Shown here piece by piece: positions 26,174 to 39,409 of a DNA stretch of 64,000 bases. The stretch's first letter is position 1. The number at the start of each line of letters is the position of its first letter. The stretch is from Utricularia gibba (lineage: Eukaryota > Streptophyta > Magnoliopsida > Lamiales > Lentibulariaceae): positions 1,566,001-1,630,000 of the forward strand of contig NEEC01000016.1 of NCBI GenBank assembly GCA_002189035.1. The letters are read 5' to 3'. Position numbers and translations under genes: made by a program. Under the pieces are notes generated by a model that worked only from the letters and a program-made list of their open reading frames with translations, was not told the origin of the DNA and did no database searches.

Positions 26174-27465
26174 TGTTGATTTATGCACACTATGGGTTAA
26201 GTGTCATTTTTTAATTTATTATTAGGTATTATTATGTGTTAATCTAGTGTTAAGTCTTCCAATTAGGAATTATATTGATAAGTAATTTATTTTCCTAGAA
26301 AAATCCTATTTTCCTATTTTGTATATATTTTATTTGTCTTTTTCATGCATTTTGATCGAGATATGTGAGGAGGCAGTCGTGGAGTGTTGCAAGAGGATAG
26401 ACTCTGACTTTTCGTGCCTTGCACGTGACTCGGAAAAATTGTGGGCGGAAGACTGACACTGGTAAGGCCCCTGACTTACGGTATGTCAAAGTCTTCAGTA
26501 ATAATTGGGCGCTAACTTGCACACAAAGAAAAGCTGGTAGCACACGCAAGACAGAAGGAATGATGGAAGGGGACCAAAAGGAGTTAATGCATGTAGGAAG
26601 TGATATAAAATCAACTTGGAACACTTGCTTTCGGATCTTCTTTTTGCACTTATCTTTGTACTTAGAACTTTGAGGTTTTCCCCCCTCCAAGGAGGAAGAA
26701 TACTTAGCTCCCATTTTTGTTCTGTTTTCATGGCCCTTTGTGGCTAAAACTCTTTAGTTTCTGAGAGTAGATGAAGTTTCCTTCCAAGTCTTGAGCATTT
26801 CACTTGTTTCTTCGCTAAATTCAATCCGGATTTTGCATACTTCCACGTGTATTGTTGCAGTCTTTCTGTAACGACTCTTAGTCATGGTCTATGAGTAGCA
26901 GGCCACTCCTTGCGGGTCTTGATGAAGAGCAAGGTGAAGAGCACCAACTCCAACCCTACCGGTTTGAGGGAAGTAGCGAATTGTTTGTGGTAGAGGTAAC
27001 ACGACAATGGACGAGTAGTGACCTCGTACCCGCTACTGGTCATTGGCAACAGCTGAGCACATGCACACAATTCTCTTCTCTTCTTAATTGTCCAAGCGAG
27101 AATCACATGAGGCTATTTCCGTGCCTCCTTGTTAATCAGAGTGTAAGAGAAAGTAGGCTATTCCTTGATCCTATAACCAGCTATTCGGAAGGAATTAGTG
27201 AAAATTGAGGCAAGGATAGACAAAAGAAGGAGACGGAATCTCATTCTACAGAACTGTGTCCCGTAGTCAATGTCAATCACTTAGATTGTAACTTTTATTT
27301 CTACATTTCAAAAACCCCTTTTTACAAATCCGTGACAATTTATGAAAGTTTTCTACAAAACACTTTTCGCAAAACTCAACTCCCTGAGATCGATACTTGT
27401 ACTATGCTCTTTTGTGTTTTACATTTTACATATTTAAAATTTGTTGGGGAAATGACATGCAACAA
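26174..27465 (+). repeat. Probable 5' LTR of an Athila-like Gypsy element
   Basis: A tRNA-Asp-type primer site at 27470 fixes the inner end of an LTR near 27465 (...CATGCAACA). A plausible TG start lies at 26174, giving about 1.3 kb, a normal length for Athila LTRs. The outer border was not confirmed because no partner LTR was found to compare. Confidence 0.5.
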
Positions 27466-27469
27466 ATTT

Positions 27470-27486
27470 TGGCGCTGTTGCCGGGA
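27470..27486 (+). promoter_or_regulatory. Primer-binding site (tRNA-Asp type)
   Basis: TGGCGCTGTTGCCGGGA closely follows the TGGCGCCGTTGCCGGGGA primer site typical of Athila/Tat Gypsy elements. It sits five bases after the probable LTR end. Confidence 0.8.
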
Positions 27487-27879
27487 GTTGTGTATTTTTG
27501 TATTTAGTGTTGTATATAGTTTTTCTTTTTCTTTTCTTTTTCTTTCTTTCCTCTTGCTTTTCTTTTGTTTCCATTTTGCTATTGTTTTTCTTTGTTTTTA
27601 TGCATTCAGCTCCACCCAAGGGTCACTGAAGCTTGAGATCGTATCGAGAAATCTTGTGCCCCTTAGATTCGGAGATTGAGTGCACATTTCTAGCGAAAAA
27701 GCGAGAATTAATTTCTATTTCATCTACTGACAAAGAAATGACTGCTTAACCACTACTAGAGTCCCCACAATGCACGAAGAACAGGAGCAACAGCATTTGC
27801 AATTTTTTCCAGTTCTGCCGATCACTAATCATGGCCTAACACTAAGGACCATCAAAGAAGAAATCACCACCAACCATGC

Positions 27880-29600
27880 TGACCAACCATTTTGTATCAT
27901 CTTTGATGCGGAACAGGACTTTGAGCTTTGCCCATATCTGTTCTAGACACTTTCTAAATTTGCTGGGAGAGAAAATGACGACTCAAATCGTCATCTTAGA
28001 GAGTTGCACACGTCTTGTGCATCCATGCACCTAAAAGGTGCTACGGAGAACCAAGTCAAGCTGCAGATCTTCCCTTTCAGTCTCACTAAGCGAGCCTTGG
28101 AATGGCTATGTGGACTACCACCATCCTCTATTGCAACCTGGGAGCAAATGGTTCAGATCGATATGCGCCACTAGGAAGAGCCTCCGCGGGAAGAAGAGCT
28201 TTAGCTACCATGCTACAAAGTGAAGGAGGGAATTTACAAAAATATTAGGACAAATTCAACCGGATATGTGACACATATTCACAGCATGGACTTACTTAAG
28301 GTCAAATTCTACAACATTTCTACGAAGGATTGACCCCCATGATCAGAGGACAAATAGATGCCACTTGTAATGGGTCATTACTAGAGAACCACCACAGCGC
28401 TAACGCCCGAAGATTGATAGAAAAAATGGCTGCCAACTCTTATTCTACTTCCAGTCAATATGACCACTCATATCGAGCACCTGAAGGAATTTCTCAGCCT
28501 ATAAAATCAATGCATGAAGTGGACAATTATGAAGTTTTAGCTCAACTTGCTGCTATGAGTGATACATTGAAGCTATGATACATGAGATGCCAATAGAAGA
28601 GGTAAATGCATTTTACCAGAACCAATGAGGAGCTTACAACTACGAAAACTATCAAATGCTGCGAAGATACCACCCTGGTTTCTGCTGGAGACAAGCAGTA
28701 CCTCCTGTTCAAGCCCCATCACTAGGGAACCCTTATGCTGTTCCTCAACAAACTCTCACTGCTCTGCCTCAGCCTTTGCAAATCACTGGAGTTGCAGATC
28801 AACATCTTGTTCCTTATCATCCGAATCATAATTTAGAGTCCATGGTGAAGTACCTTGTCGAAAGCACCACCAAAATGCATGCCGCCCAAAAGGATATCGA
28901 TGGATGAATCACTAGCATGCAAACTCAAATCACCTAGTTAGAGCAAGCCATGAACTGGTTGGAGATGCAAGGAGCACTGCCATCCCAGCCAGTGAAGAAC
29001 CTAGAGCACATCAACGCAATATCTTTAAGAAGTGGGAAGGATCTACCGGAACCTTACCCATGGTTCATGACTAAGGTGGACAGATCCGAAGAAAAGGAAT
29101 TAGAAGTCTTGGACGACGATGATGACGTGGATGAGGAGATTATTTTAGAGAATTCTGATGGTTCTCCAGTCGAGAACAATGTTGTACCGATGCCACCTGA
29201 AGAAGTGAAGGAGAAGGAGTTGCAAGAAGTTGATCATCCCAAGACTTTAGTCATTCAACCTCCTTTTCCTATGAGACTTTGAAGGAAGAGCAAGGACAAA
29301 CGTGGACTAAAGGCTTTCATGGAGGTGATGAAGAAGGTTAATGTGAATATCCCTTTGCTGGAAATGATTGATCAAATGCCAAAATTTGCAAAAATGTTAA
29401 AGGATTTGTGTGACCCCAAGAAGAAGATAAAAGTGGAAGAGGTAATTCCTTTGACTGAAAATATTTCAGCAATTATTCAAAGATGGCTTCCATGAAAGTG
29501 TAAGGATCTAGGTATTTTTCCATACCTGTTACTATTGGTGATACCAAAATTTCAGTTGACATGTGCGATTTATGAGTTCTATGTGCGATTCCAAAGCCTG
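27880..29600 (+). pseudogene. Athila-like gag remnant
   Basis: Disrupted plus-strand frames align in order with Athila gag. They are QIFPFSLTKRALEWLCGLPP (28060-28130), GLTPMIRGQIDATCNGSL and IEKMAANSYS (28330-28450), then EHINAISLRSGKDL (28997-29046) and IPLLEMIDQMPKFAKMLKDL (29350-29410). The last block corresponds to the gag-protease junction of the family. Several stops and shifts break it (for example at 27944, 28175, 28577 and 28905). No reverse transcriptase follows before a different Gypsy remnant begins, so the element is truncated. Confidence 0.82.
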
Positions 29601-29759
29601 TTGAGGTTTGCTTTGGGGCTAATGGACAACAAGCATCTCATGATGCTCAGATTTCGATAGGTGTTCCTATCTCAACTGAGGGAGTGGCTCATCTTTGTGG
29701 CTGTGGAAACCACTGAGGAGCTACTTCAGGTAGCTTGCTACTCAAGACTGAACTAGGGG

Positions 29760-30420
29760 TGATCGATGAAGAGAAAGGCAAGAAGTTTGATTTTGGAGAG
29801 CAAAAACCTGAGAGAAGTGCCATGGGTTCGATGGCAGGTCTCCGGACACCCTATGGAGAGTGTCGTTATGCCGGAACCCATTTTAGCTACAGTTAGATGG
29901 GACATATCACTTAGAATTGTTTGGGGAAGGAGACGAAGGCTATGTAGAACACGATAGAGTGAGTCATGGCAACCATTCAGATCACACAGAGGCAAAGAAG
30001 AATGAGAATGATATATAATAGGTATGCTCCTACTCTTAAAAACAAATATTGCAGTTTTTTTCGATTGCGGAGCCATGCATTCCTTCATCACGAGGGAATG
30101 CACATGACAAGCAAGACTTTAGGGTCATGAATTGGTTGAGTGTTTGAAGCTAAGACATCAAGAGGAAGAGTACTGTGTGGAAGGCATAAACACACTAAAG
30201 TGGTGATATGCCTAAGGGCTATGGGAGCCAAGGTGGATTGATAGAATTAGATATTTTTGGGATTGATGTTATCTTAAGATTGAATTGGCTATGATGGTAC
30301 CAAGCAGGGATTGGTTGTGCCGGATGGGTCATTGAGCTTGAGGATGCACAAAGAAGGAAATAGGAGTAAAACCATGAAAAGAGAGCCAATGGATGAAATA
30401 GTGGAATTTATACAAAAATT
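29760..30420 (+). pseudogene. Gypsy protease remnant, second family
   Basis: Broken frames read FFDCGAMHSFITREC (around 30060-30105), a retropepsin active site, then IDVILRLNWL and WYQAGIGCAGWVIEL (around 30255-30340), the block that leads into Gypsy reverse transcriptase. The DCGA form differs from Athila protease and resembles chromovirus-type Gypsy. A second, unrelated insertion abutting the Athila-like remnant is the simplest reading. Confidence 0.65.
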
Positions 30421-31560
30421 TCGAGATGTGTTTTTGATAACACTGTTTTTATGGTATTTTTATATGTGTTTTTAGTTGTAGGTTTAAATGTTATTTAGTG
30501 TGTTAAATTGTCTACTTTTGTCTATTTAGATTGTTAAAATGTATTTATTAGGAAAACATGCTCAATTGGCAACAATTGAGCTGAAAACTCTAACATTTTC
30601 CTCTAGTCCGTGTTTAAGTCTTAACAAGGTAAGAACTAGTACTGTAGCAGTGCATCTTCCACATTGACAAGTCAAAATGGACACAAAAGTTGTGCAAAAG
30701 TCACTTTTCTCTGAAAGCAGCCACTCTTCTGAAAAGATAAGATTTGGAACAGATATCTCTCTTCTAAAAGCTTGAGGAAAAGACGAAACTACCCTTACTT
30801 TTGAGCTGAAAAAGGAAAAAGTAAGAGAGAGATAGAGCGAACAGTGAGGGGGGAGAAGCGGAGCGAGAGCGAGGAGAATTGTGTTTCTCCGGCGACCTTC
30901 AGATCTACATTCTACACCAGCATTCCACTCAAGATTTTGATTTTCAGTAGATCTACATCTCACAGAAGTATCTTGATACTTTTATTTGCATTTTTCTGCA
31001 CTTTCGTTGTTGTTTAACTTACGCTATTACTTCCTTCATTTTCATGCTTTCTGTTACATTTCGATGCCTTGTTGTGAACGAGAAATCCCTTGTACACCTT
31101 ATTTCAGCTTATGAACATGATCCTGTTTAAGCCTTTCGTGTTTGACTTTGGATTTCCATGCAGTGCAATGGCATGTTTGTAGTGTCTAGAGAACATTGAA
31201 ACCTCTTGATGTTGGAACACATTAATGACATCTTTGCGGTACCTTGAGGACATTGAAGCTTTGTGATGGCTAGGCACTACAATTGCAAGTTTGTGCATTG
31301 CCAAAAGAATTTCACATGAAATTATAAGTTTCCCCTTCTCCTTATTTCAAGCTTGGGTCTGATTGTGTCCAAACATGGACACATGTGGAGTTAAAAACTT
31401 GTACTTCAGTCAGTATATGAAAAAAATGATAAATGAATAAATAATATGGTAAAGTCACTCATTCTCATATATGGAACTCCCTTCACCACCGTCATCATCT
31501 TTACCATTTTGTATAAATGATATCAAGCTTGACCGTCTCAGAGTGAGAATCTTAACACTC
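30421..31560. other. Unassigned DNA between Gypsy remnants and hAT
   Basis: AT-rich at 30430-30600, then more mixed. The minus frame 30562-30963 and similar short frames have no family match. The segment may be an LTR of the preceding element. Confidence 0.3.
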
Positions 31561-31700
31561 AAGCTGAAGGCACTTTGTGATGCCACGGTAGAAGCTAGGG
31601 GTGCCAGCACATGTCTAGCCACCTATGCCAATATATGATACATTGCAACTTACAATTTCCACCAATTTAAGACGTCAAAGTTATCACTCTTAGCTTAAAA

Positions 31701-33299
31701 CTAGTGGGTTGTATTGGACAATACCACCTCGTTAGCCTTGATGGTCATGCTAGGAGATGTTGAAATCATGGAATAATAATCATATGCAAAAGAGAAGATC
31801 CATCTATGCAACTTCTCACTTCCAACCCGCATATTGGACGCTTCGCACTCATACAAGTCATACAAATATGTTAAAGCATCTAAAGAAGAGGTATACATTT
31901 TTTTTGCATCAAGTCGGATATTAGGAAGTTCAAGGGATGTGAAATAATCACAAATCAAATTTAAACCGGCGTGCAAACTGGTTGCTTTTACCCTAGGATC
32001 AAGCATGTTTGCTACAAGAAACAACATAGGTATAGTCTCAAAATATTTCATAAATGTAGTGGCTATGACAATCAAGGTAGACAACACAGCATGTATGGTA
32101 AGATAGTAAACACCACTAAATAACCTAGTGTATTTATGAAAAATAGAAAGCAAGTCAACCAATATGTCAAACTTAGCATGCACATCATCATCATCCACAA
32201 TATTAAGGTCTGTATACGTAGTTAAAAACAATGATACAACTTCTCTATAAGGAATAAAAAATTGAAGCATAAAAAACGTAGAACTCCATCGTGTTGGCAA
32301 ATCTATTCTTAAAGTTTGGAAAGGCGGACACTTTAACCACATAAACGCTTAAAAGACACCATTTTGTGCTAAACATCTTCACATGATAAACTATCCTATG
32401 CACACTAGACAAAGCAGCCTCAATATCATTTTCATTTAGTGCATCTTGTACATATAAATTCAAAATATGACATGACAAATGCATCTTGATCTAAAGAAAC
32501 ACCCACTTAAAACAGGATTTATAGATGATTTCAACATGGACATCGCACCAACATTATTGGAAACATTATTAAGATTTATATTAAAGACACGATGAATAAT
32601 TGAATACTCAATATATAAGTAACAAATTTAGCAATTTGTGACTCCATGTGTGGAGTCACTTTTGTATAAACCATTTGCAATCAATCTAATGAGCAATTAC
32701 AACTAAATAATTTTCATCATTAATATCATGCCAACCATCACAAGTTAAACCAAATTTGCATTTCATAGATTGAAAATCATAGATCAAATGTGATTTTTTT
32801 CTTCGAATTGTTTTGACGCAATTCCACCCGCTTTTCTCTTAGACATGGGAGCAAGTCTAGGTTGCAATCTAGATTAATAAAAATGTCGAAAAAACAGATT
32901 CTCTACTTCTAAAAAAGATTTTTCACTAGCAATCAATGCAATTACATAATCAACTTAGGTATCATCAAGATCAAATGAAAAGTTTGAAACATAGCCACGC
33001 AAAAAATTCAAAGTAGATTGTCCTAATGAAGTATATGTCTTGTCTATATGCTTACTTCTAATATTACGAATGAAATTAGAAGTTGAACCACTCTTACCAT
33101 AATCATACATGATGACATAGTACTTACAACATACTTTTTTAGCCTCTTTATCGTGGTTGAAATATTCATACCAATTGATGCATGAAGCATCTCGTTTTTT
33201 TGAGGTGAAAGAGATATCTTCCCTATCGCCCAAAACCTCAATATTACACTCAGGATGTTGCTCGTGTGAAGGTGTCACACTTTGATGTGATTCTTCCAT
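31701..33299 (-). pseudogene. hAT transposase remnant
   Basis: The N-terminal frame (33299-32955) carries a BED zinc finger: INWYEYFN, VCCKYY and a distal FIRNIRSKH supply the Cys-Cys-His-His ligands. After a gap with stops, frames at 32484-31701 read the hAT core, including LPTRWSSTFFMLQ, the middle helical domain and ANMLDPRVKA. The C-terminal hAT dimerisation block is not visible. A functional copy would move DNA by cut and paste; this one is inactive. Confidence 0.85.
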
Positions 33300-33699
33300 A
33301 TTAGGTTACCTGAAACACAATTGGGAGAAACAAATCATTCCCAAACCTTACATAAATTACTATTAACCGCACATACGCATGCTTGTGTTTCTCTTTGGAT
33401 AGTCGCACACATACATTTTGGAAGGTCTCCAAACACCACAAAGCATGTGAGTTCTAGGGATTTAGCTTCAATTTTGGTCCAAAAGTCTTTGATAATGCAG
33501 AATTAATCTCCTAAATGCGCAATGAACAGCACACAAAAGTCACAAGAGGGAGGGGCACAAGCATTTGAAAAACATGTTATTAGCCCATGTATTTATATGA
33601 TGGTGAATTGGGACTTTATAACATTCATATACATTAAAGAGATTGAAACCCAACGGTTGAACATCCTAGCTCTTTTTGATAGACTACATTACAAGCCCA

Positions 33700-33824
33700 T
33701 ATTGGTTGACCTGCAGGGTCAACCCGTACTCGTGCACCTCCGACCCGTCCCGTACCCGTTTTGGATGGTTACAGGTAATGGGTTGGACCCATCACAGGTA
33801 AACCCATATCCGTGCCCAGCTCTA
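33700..33824 (-). repeat. Terminal region of the hAT element
   Basis: Read on minus, the sequence begins TAGAGCTGGGCACGG and continues with short GGGT/ACCC-rich repeats, typical of plant hAT ends. It lies 5' of the transposase remnant on the same strand. The opposite terminus was not found with confidence. Confidence 0.6.
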
Positions 33825-33839
33825 GCGGGGCATTGAACC

Positions 33840-36148
33840 AAAATCTCAATCGCCCTTTGTGAATCGAGTAACTCCCCCATCACCTGCATGGTCTTTTGCT
33901 TTCATGTGATAACATATGTTTTTCAATGTATTAGGACTACAAAATGAATAATATTATGTTATTAAACTAGTAGTTTATTAGATATTTCTTTATTTTCATG
34001 ATTAAGAACATTATTTAGATTTTTTAGTCCCAACGTTCATCCTAATTATTTTCTTTGAGCAATGCACCACATTTTGGGCAATGCAAATTCCAATGAGTTG
34101 AAAGTGTACAATGGAAGTAGACCAAATTCCAAGGAGACCAAAAAGTAGATTTTGGAAATAATGAAGAAATAAAAAGTGGATCTCCCCGTTGAAAAATACA
34201 CAACACAATTCTAAGGAGGGGGATTTAGTAGAAAATCATAGAAAAACCATGAAAAAGAAGAAGAAGATGAAGAACTCAGCTACATTTGAAGATATATTAC
34301 TTCTAGTCAGGGGTAATTTTAACTTTTTGCACGGAAGAACCAGGAAAATTGTTTATTTTCTATTGTTCAACTTTAAAACGTGGATGATGTTTATGTTATG
34401 ACATCCACAGAAAACAATAATCCAACATAAAAGTAATTCATTATTTATGTAAAATAGAAAAGAAAATAAAAACTTTCATTTTTTAAGTAACTTGAAAATA
34501 TAAAGAATAATGAATGTAATTCATTATATTTGGAGTGTGACATAAAAAGACCAAAAGGGATAAATTCAATCAATGAACATCTTCAAACAACCTTTAAAAA
34601 TTAAAGAAATGATTTGTGAATTGTTGAAACTATGACTATTCACTCAAAGCATTAGTGACGTTACAAAATAAGAAATGTTGTAGCATCGATCACATCTTCA
34701 CCTTCTTGAATGTTGATATTGTTGAAAATTGGACATTAAGAATGAGAAAACAATAAAAAACTCAAGCACGTAACATGCTATGCTAGTATTTCTCGATCTT
34801 CAAGGATTCAAGAGTCTTTTCAGGAACACTATTCAACTTAGAAATTAGTTATATATATATATGTCTAACTCTAATGAACTCAAAAAAAAAAAAAAAAAAT
34901 GTGGGCTTAGCCCGTATGCACATGTAAGAGGCTTTTGGGGTCGGTTAGTTTTGCACCCCTCCTCCTTCACATGTAACCTTTTGAGTTTTAGGGCCCTTCG
35001 AAAATCCAATTCGATTTAATAAATTAGAACCATGCGAGATTAACTCATTTTCAAGTTCATCAAAATTAATGTGTTAATATTTCATATAAATTAGTTGAAG
35101 AGAACTTCAACTAATAATGCGGGATACTCATCTATTCTCCAATATCCAATATTTTCAATAGATACTCCCTATAAAGATGACGTTGAGTATGTTCATGCCC
35201 AATAGGTTGCATAAACAACAACACTTAATTCAGTCATAGAGATGCTTCTAACAAGCTCAAGTCCATAACTTGTTTTCAACAAATCACAAAGTTGGAAAAA
35301 AAAATGTATCCATCATCAACTCATCATAACATCTTGCTGGAGTTCCTTCAAGCATCTCTTTCAATTTTCACTGCCCCCATAAGTCTTCTAGTTGGACATG
35401 GCATTTTTGAGATTTCAATGAGTAATTACCAATGGAGGAGACAATTTTTCCTCGTATGTTGTAGTCTTTGTACGGTAGACTTGAAAGAATATCCATCATT
35501 TTCAGATGACATTTTAAGAGGCTATGAATAAAATATAAAACAATTTATCATTAAGTACCCCATAAGAAAAATTCTAGTTTATGATATTACAAAAAGAAAA
35601 ACTCTAATTTTGTTATGGCTATAGAAACAATTTAATAGCTATAAAAACTCTAGTTTGTTTATTTCACTATTTGCTTAAAAAAAAATCATGTAAAAATTAA
35701 TTCACTCAATATCCACAATTCTACTATCATTTATTGATACCTTAAAATTTTACAATCAACCATAATCAACAATTCACAAGAAGTGCAGTATCCCAAGCGA
35801 TAAAAAACATTCGAGAAAATTGTATATAATGCTTTTTGCATATAATGCATAGGAAGAACAATTTCGTGTTGAGCTTGGCATCAAGTTGATACAGTCACAA
35901 TAGTAGAGATTACAAAGTATATTGAATTTCAAAGAGAATCCAAAGGGATCGAATTAGTCATCTTAATTTTTGACAAAGAGAACAAAATATTACTTATGAA
36001 AATAAATCTATTTGACTCTTGATTAAAAAGAAATAAATTGTCAACACCAGAGAAGCTTATGGATAGAAGAACTTTTTTGTCTTTTTACGATTGCAGTATT
36101 TGTATGGAATCTATCTTAGAAACATTAGAACAATCTCTTTTTAGATAA
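33840..36148. other. AT-rich spacer with poly-A tract
   Basis: No gene is supported. An A18 tract at 34884 abuts the short sequence TGTGGGCTTAGCCCG, which looks like the end of a small retroposon or other repeat. Frames such as 35292-35531 have no family match. Confidence 0.45.
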
Positions 36149-36373
36149 CAGTGGTGTTATGAAAAATTTTTAGAAGCTATTTTTATTTTTCAAAAAATAA
36201 AAATAATTTTATTCTAGAACACTATCAATTGTAAATGTAATTATATCACAAGTAATTTTGAAATTATACTACAAAAATTATTTTTAGAGAAGTAAAGAAT
36301 TACCTACTTTTCCATCTTTAAAAAGTAATTTTGAAAAAATAGAAATACATTCTAAAAATTTTTCACAACGCTG
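36149..36373. mobile_element. MITE with about 30-bp terminal inverted repeats
   Basis: A 225-base AT-rich unit begins CAGTGGTGTTATGAAAAATT and ends with the inverse of CAGCGTTGTGAAAAATTTTT. The two arms match over about 30 bases with few differences. It has no coding capacity. The flanks (TTAGATAA and CTTAAGAA) could be a decayed 8-bp target duplication, which would suggest a hAT-type element. The class is uncertain; the inverted repeat is clear. Confidence 0.7.
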
Positions 36374-36449
36374 CTTAAGAATATACTACAAGGCAATGTG
36401 CAAAATATTACTTTTTTGTGTGTAAGTGCCCCAAGTCTGCCAATGGAAT

Positions 36450-36740
36450 TAGAGTTGTGTTAATGACAAATCCTGTATAAAATAGAACATGTTGCTAATG
36501 AAACAAATCTGAAGGTTTTGATGTTATTATCGTATTAGTATATTTGGAATATTAGGCGGAAAAAGTTTTTTGTGAATGAATATTCCCATAAAGATTCTAT
36601 TGAATACAAAATATATGAATAAAAAATGCACATACATTTAAATAAATAGTTGCTCAAATCATCCTTGACAATTCGACGAGCCTCAACCACCTAAACAATC
36701 TTTATTTTTCGTAATATTTAAGCATATTAATTTTATTTGT
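36450..36740 (+). repeat. Dispersed repeat, copy A
   Basis: About 290 bases resemble the segment at 46230-46560 in the same orientation. Shared blocks are TTAATGACAAAT, ATGAAACAAAT, TATATTTGGAAT, GATGAATATTC-like sequence and AAATAGTT. The copies are diverged with small indels. No coding frame; the family is unknown, possibly an old LTR. Confidence 0.6.
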
Positions 36741-37393
36741 ACATTTAATTTAAAAACCATCATCTAAATATTACCATTAGAAAAAGTTTGAAAAAAAATA
36801 TCCCTTGATTTTGAATTCTTGTTTTATAAAAAGACAGCTATTAAGCAGAAGGTGTTCCAAACCTATGGAAATTGTTGTTGTTAAACCGGGTACGGAGCAG
36901 GAGTTGGAAACCTTGCTCTCAAATTACGACACATACTTCCAAATTTCTTTTAACCAAAAGCGAGAGCATCCCGTATTATAGTTTTGGACGAGCATTGATT
37001 ACACAGAGAGAGACTTCATTTGAAACATGAAACCACTACTGCGTTTTGGTATATTATATTAATGGGGCTGGCGGGAGATTCTCTCTTCAAATTTAATTTT
37101 TTTTCTATAACAAAAAACCATAAATATAACAAAAAAATTATAAAAAAACCGTCTCAAACTGATTGGGTTGGGTAGTACCCAGCCAATGCCTGACTGATAT
37201 CATGCTGAAGTTTAGTGGGCTATCTATGGTGTACATTTCACACCAACACTTTGGAGGTTTTTAATTTCATGTACAAAGTGTGTAGTTACTGCTAGTAACT
37301 TGCCCAACTCAAAGTTTGATTAAACTGGGGTTTGTTTGAAAATTTGCGGTTGGATTGATGCTCAGCTAGGACAACTCCTACCCGCACTCTCAG

Positions 37394-37400
37394 TATATAA
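37394..37400 (+). promoter_or_regulatory. TATA box of the C2H2 gene
   Basis: TATATAA within CAGTATATAATACGAGG lies 55-60 bases upstream of the ATG at 37455. That implies a leader of about 25-30 bases and favours this start over 37469. Confidence 0.5.
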
Positions 37401-37454
37401 TACGAGGTTCCTACACCCAGGTTTGTGCGTGTTGCCTCTGCTGTCGGGAGAGCA

Positions 37455-38083
37455 ATGGACTCCCCCAATTGGGAATCGGACGAGGGCTCCTCAGCGGCTC
37501 ATCCGAACCCCAGGCGCAAACCAGAACAAGAACAAGGAGAAAAGAAAGATTCTCCTCCCAGGGTTTCCCGTGGTCCGCCAGTTCCACACTCAGAACCCCA
37601 CGGGGTAGGCCTTCCGATGAATCTGCTTTCCAGTGGTTTAGGAGGCTTGAACCACCGCCGAATCCGATTACTGGTGAGTTGGATTTTTTAGGTACGCAGG
37701 GTTTGGTTGTGACTGTGCAGGGGGGAGTACACGCTGTGCCGATGGTAGGATCTCCCGGGGAGATGACCCGAAAGAAGATGCGCCACGGCCAAGGATCCAT
37801 GAAGCAGCCCAGACATGGATCCGGGAAGAAGTGCTATGTTTGTGGTAAAGAGTTCCATTCTGACAAGGCTTTGTTTGGCCACATGCGATCTCATCCCGGA
37901 AGAGGGTGGCGAGGGGTTTACCCTCCGCCGTCTTTTCAAGCTAGCCAAGAATTCGCTGACCTTCGGGATCTTCAACAAGCTGCTATCGCCGCCGTCGCAT
38001 CCCCCATGAGGATACCGCAACATCTTCTGTGCGAGACCGTGGGCAGAATGCGCCGGAGGGGCGCCCTGGCCTGCCGGATCTGA
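37455..38083 (+). CDS. Single C2H2 zinc-finger protein (probable one-base frameshift)
   Basis: The finger CYVCGKEFHSDKALFGHMRSH is followed by PGRGWRGVYPPPSF, a pattern of a plant C2H2 group with one finger and the ALFGHMR variant of the QALGGH helix. It probably binds DNA. Two frames are open at the 5' end: from 37455 (MDSPNWESDEGSSAAHP) and from 37469. Only the second reaches the finger. One extra G in the GGGG at 37602-37605 would join the first frame to RPSDESAFQWFRR and give about 209 residues. The TATA position favours that start. No intron is needed. The position between CYCB2 and WOX13 matches Arabidopsis At4g35610, also a C2H2 gene, from memory. Confidence 0.75.
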
Positions 38084-38418
38084 ACCACTCGCCGCCATCG
38101 GAAGACAATTAGATTAATCCTGGAAACCATCCTATGTTTTTGCTTGTTTGTGGTTGTGTGTTTGAGGGATGTCCTGCCTTGTAGTGAAGGCATAGAGTGA
38201 GCCCTTAGAAAACTTTTGATGGATTAGGGTTTCATGATTAGGGCTCATGCCATCCCATGAATGTCTTGTCATATTTGTCGCCTTACTTATGCTACTTCCT
38301 CATCAATAAACATGTTGTGTCTTAATACGTTCTTGTGAGCATCAATCTACAACTACATGGAATCACTAGCTTACTATCAAGGAAACTATCAATCCTCCAA
38401 ATCTAGACTATATCAACA

Positions 38419-38466
38419 TGTGCGTCGCGTTGCGATGTGTCGTGTTGCGATATGTCGCGTTGTGAA
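38419..38466 (+). repeat. Short tandem repeat, three imperfect 15-17-bp units
   Basis: Three successive units resemble TGTGTCGTGTTGCGA and differ by point changes (TGTGCGTCGCGTTGCGA, TGTGTCGTGTTGCGA, TATGTCGCGTTGTGA). They are CpG-rich in an AT-rich setting. No function is apparent. Confidence 0.6.
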
Positions 38467-39409
38467 ATCACAAGTCTCCCTATCATAATCTCACTAAATA
38501 CTTCTAGATATATATCAAGATCTCATCCAACATGAATGTGAATCACCACCCTTGTTTGCAAAGTCCCTCTTCCACATTCCACCTCACATTTATCGGTTTT
38601 ATTACACACATAATGGGATTGTTAGATTTCTAAATCACATTAGTGTCAAAAGGGATATCATTCCCGCCCCTTTTTGTAATCTTTGCAAAAAGACAAAGCG
38701 AGCATCTCAAGTCGTCTCTATCTTCAAACATCACAGCATTTGCTGATTCCTGTCCTCTTTGTCAAAGGATCGCATTGCTTTGCATTGCATTTGGTTGGAG
38801 ACAAAGCATATTAATGAAATAGGTTGCGATTAATGGTGGTCGTAGTTTCCAGCCCACAGAGAAAAGATGCTCGCGGTAAAAATAAAAATAAAAAAAAGCA
38901 AGAAAAGTTGGAGAGTAAAACCGTGAAGGAGATAACTAAAAGCAGGAGATAATTAGTGAGGAGATGTGTGTGTTAAAGGCACAGCTTTTCACCTGAGTCT
39001 CCGGCAGCGTTCTCGTTCTTTTGTGCGTTTCCGAGCACTAAAAGCAATGATTCTGTTCTATGGCGTTAAATGCACATAAGCGTTACAAGGGGAGGGAGTC
39101 CAAGTGGAGCATTCTCCACCCGGCTGGCTGCTCTTAAAGACTAGGGGCCAAGCAATGCCGGAATCTAAAATTATGAACACTTCGTCTTCATTCCAAACAC
39201 CTTTTATTTACAGAGAAAAGCACTCTAGAATGTGTTTCAAAGTGGTTCTTAAAAATATTAAGGTATGGAGGTTCAACTTCTTCTATTTTATTAGAATGAG
39301 TTCAATAACTCAAGATACTAAAGCTTGAAAGAAGGCAATTATACTTCTTGCAGTTATTAAGGAACTAATATCACATTTGATTGCTTTCCCTAATGTTATT
39401 TAAAACGTG

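Noticed and set aside
34884-34990. Poly-A tract with adjacent sequence as a SINE
   Set aside because: No A-box or B-box promoter and no target duplication could be seen.
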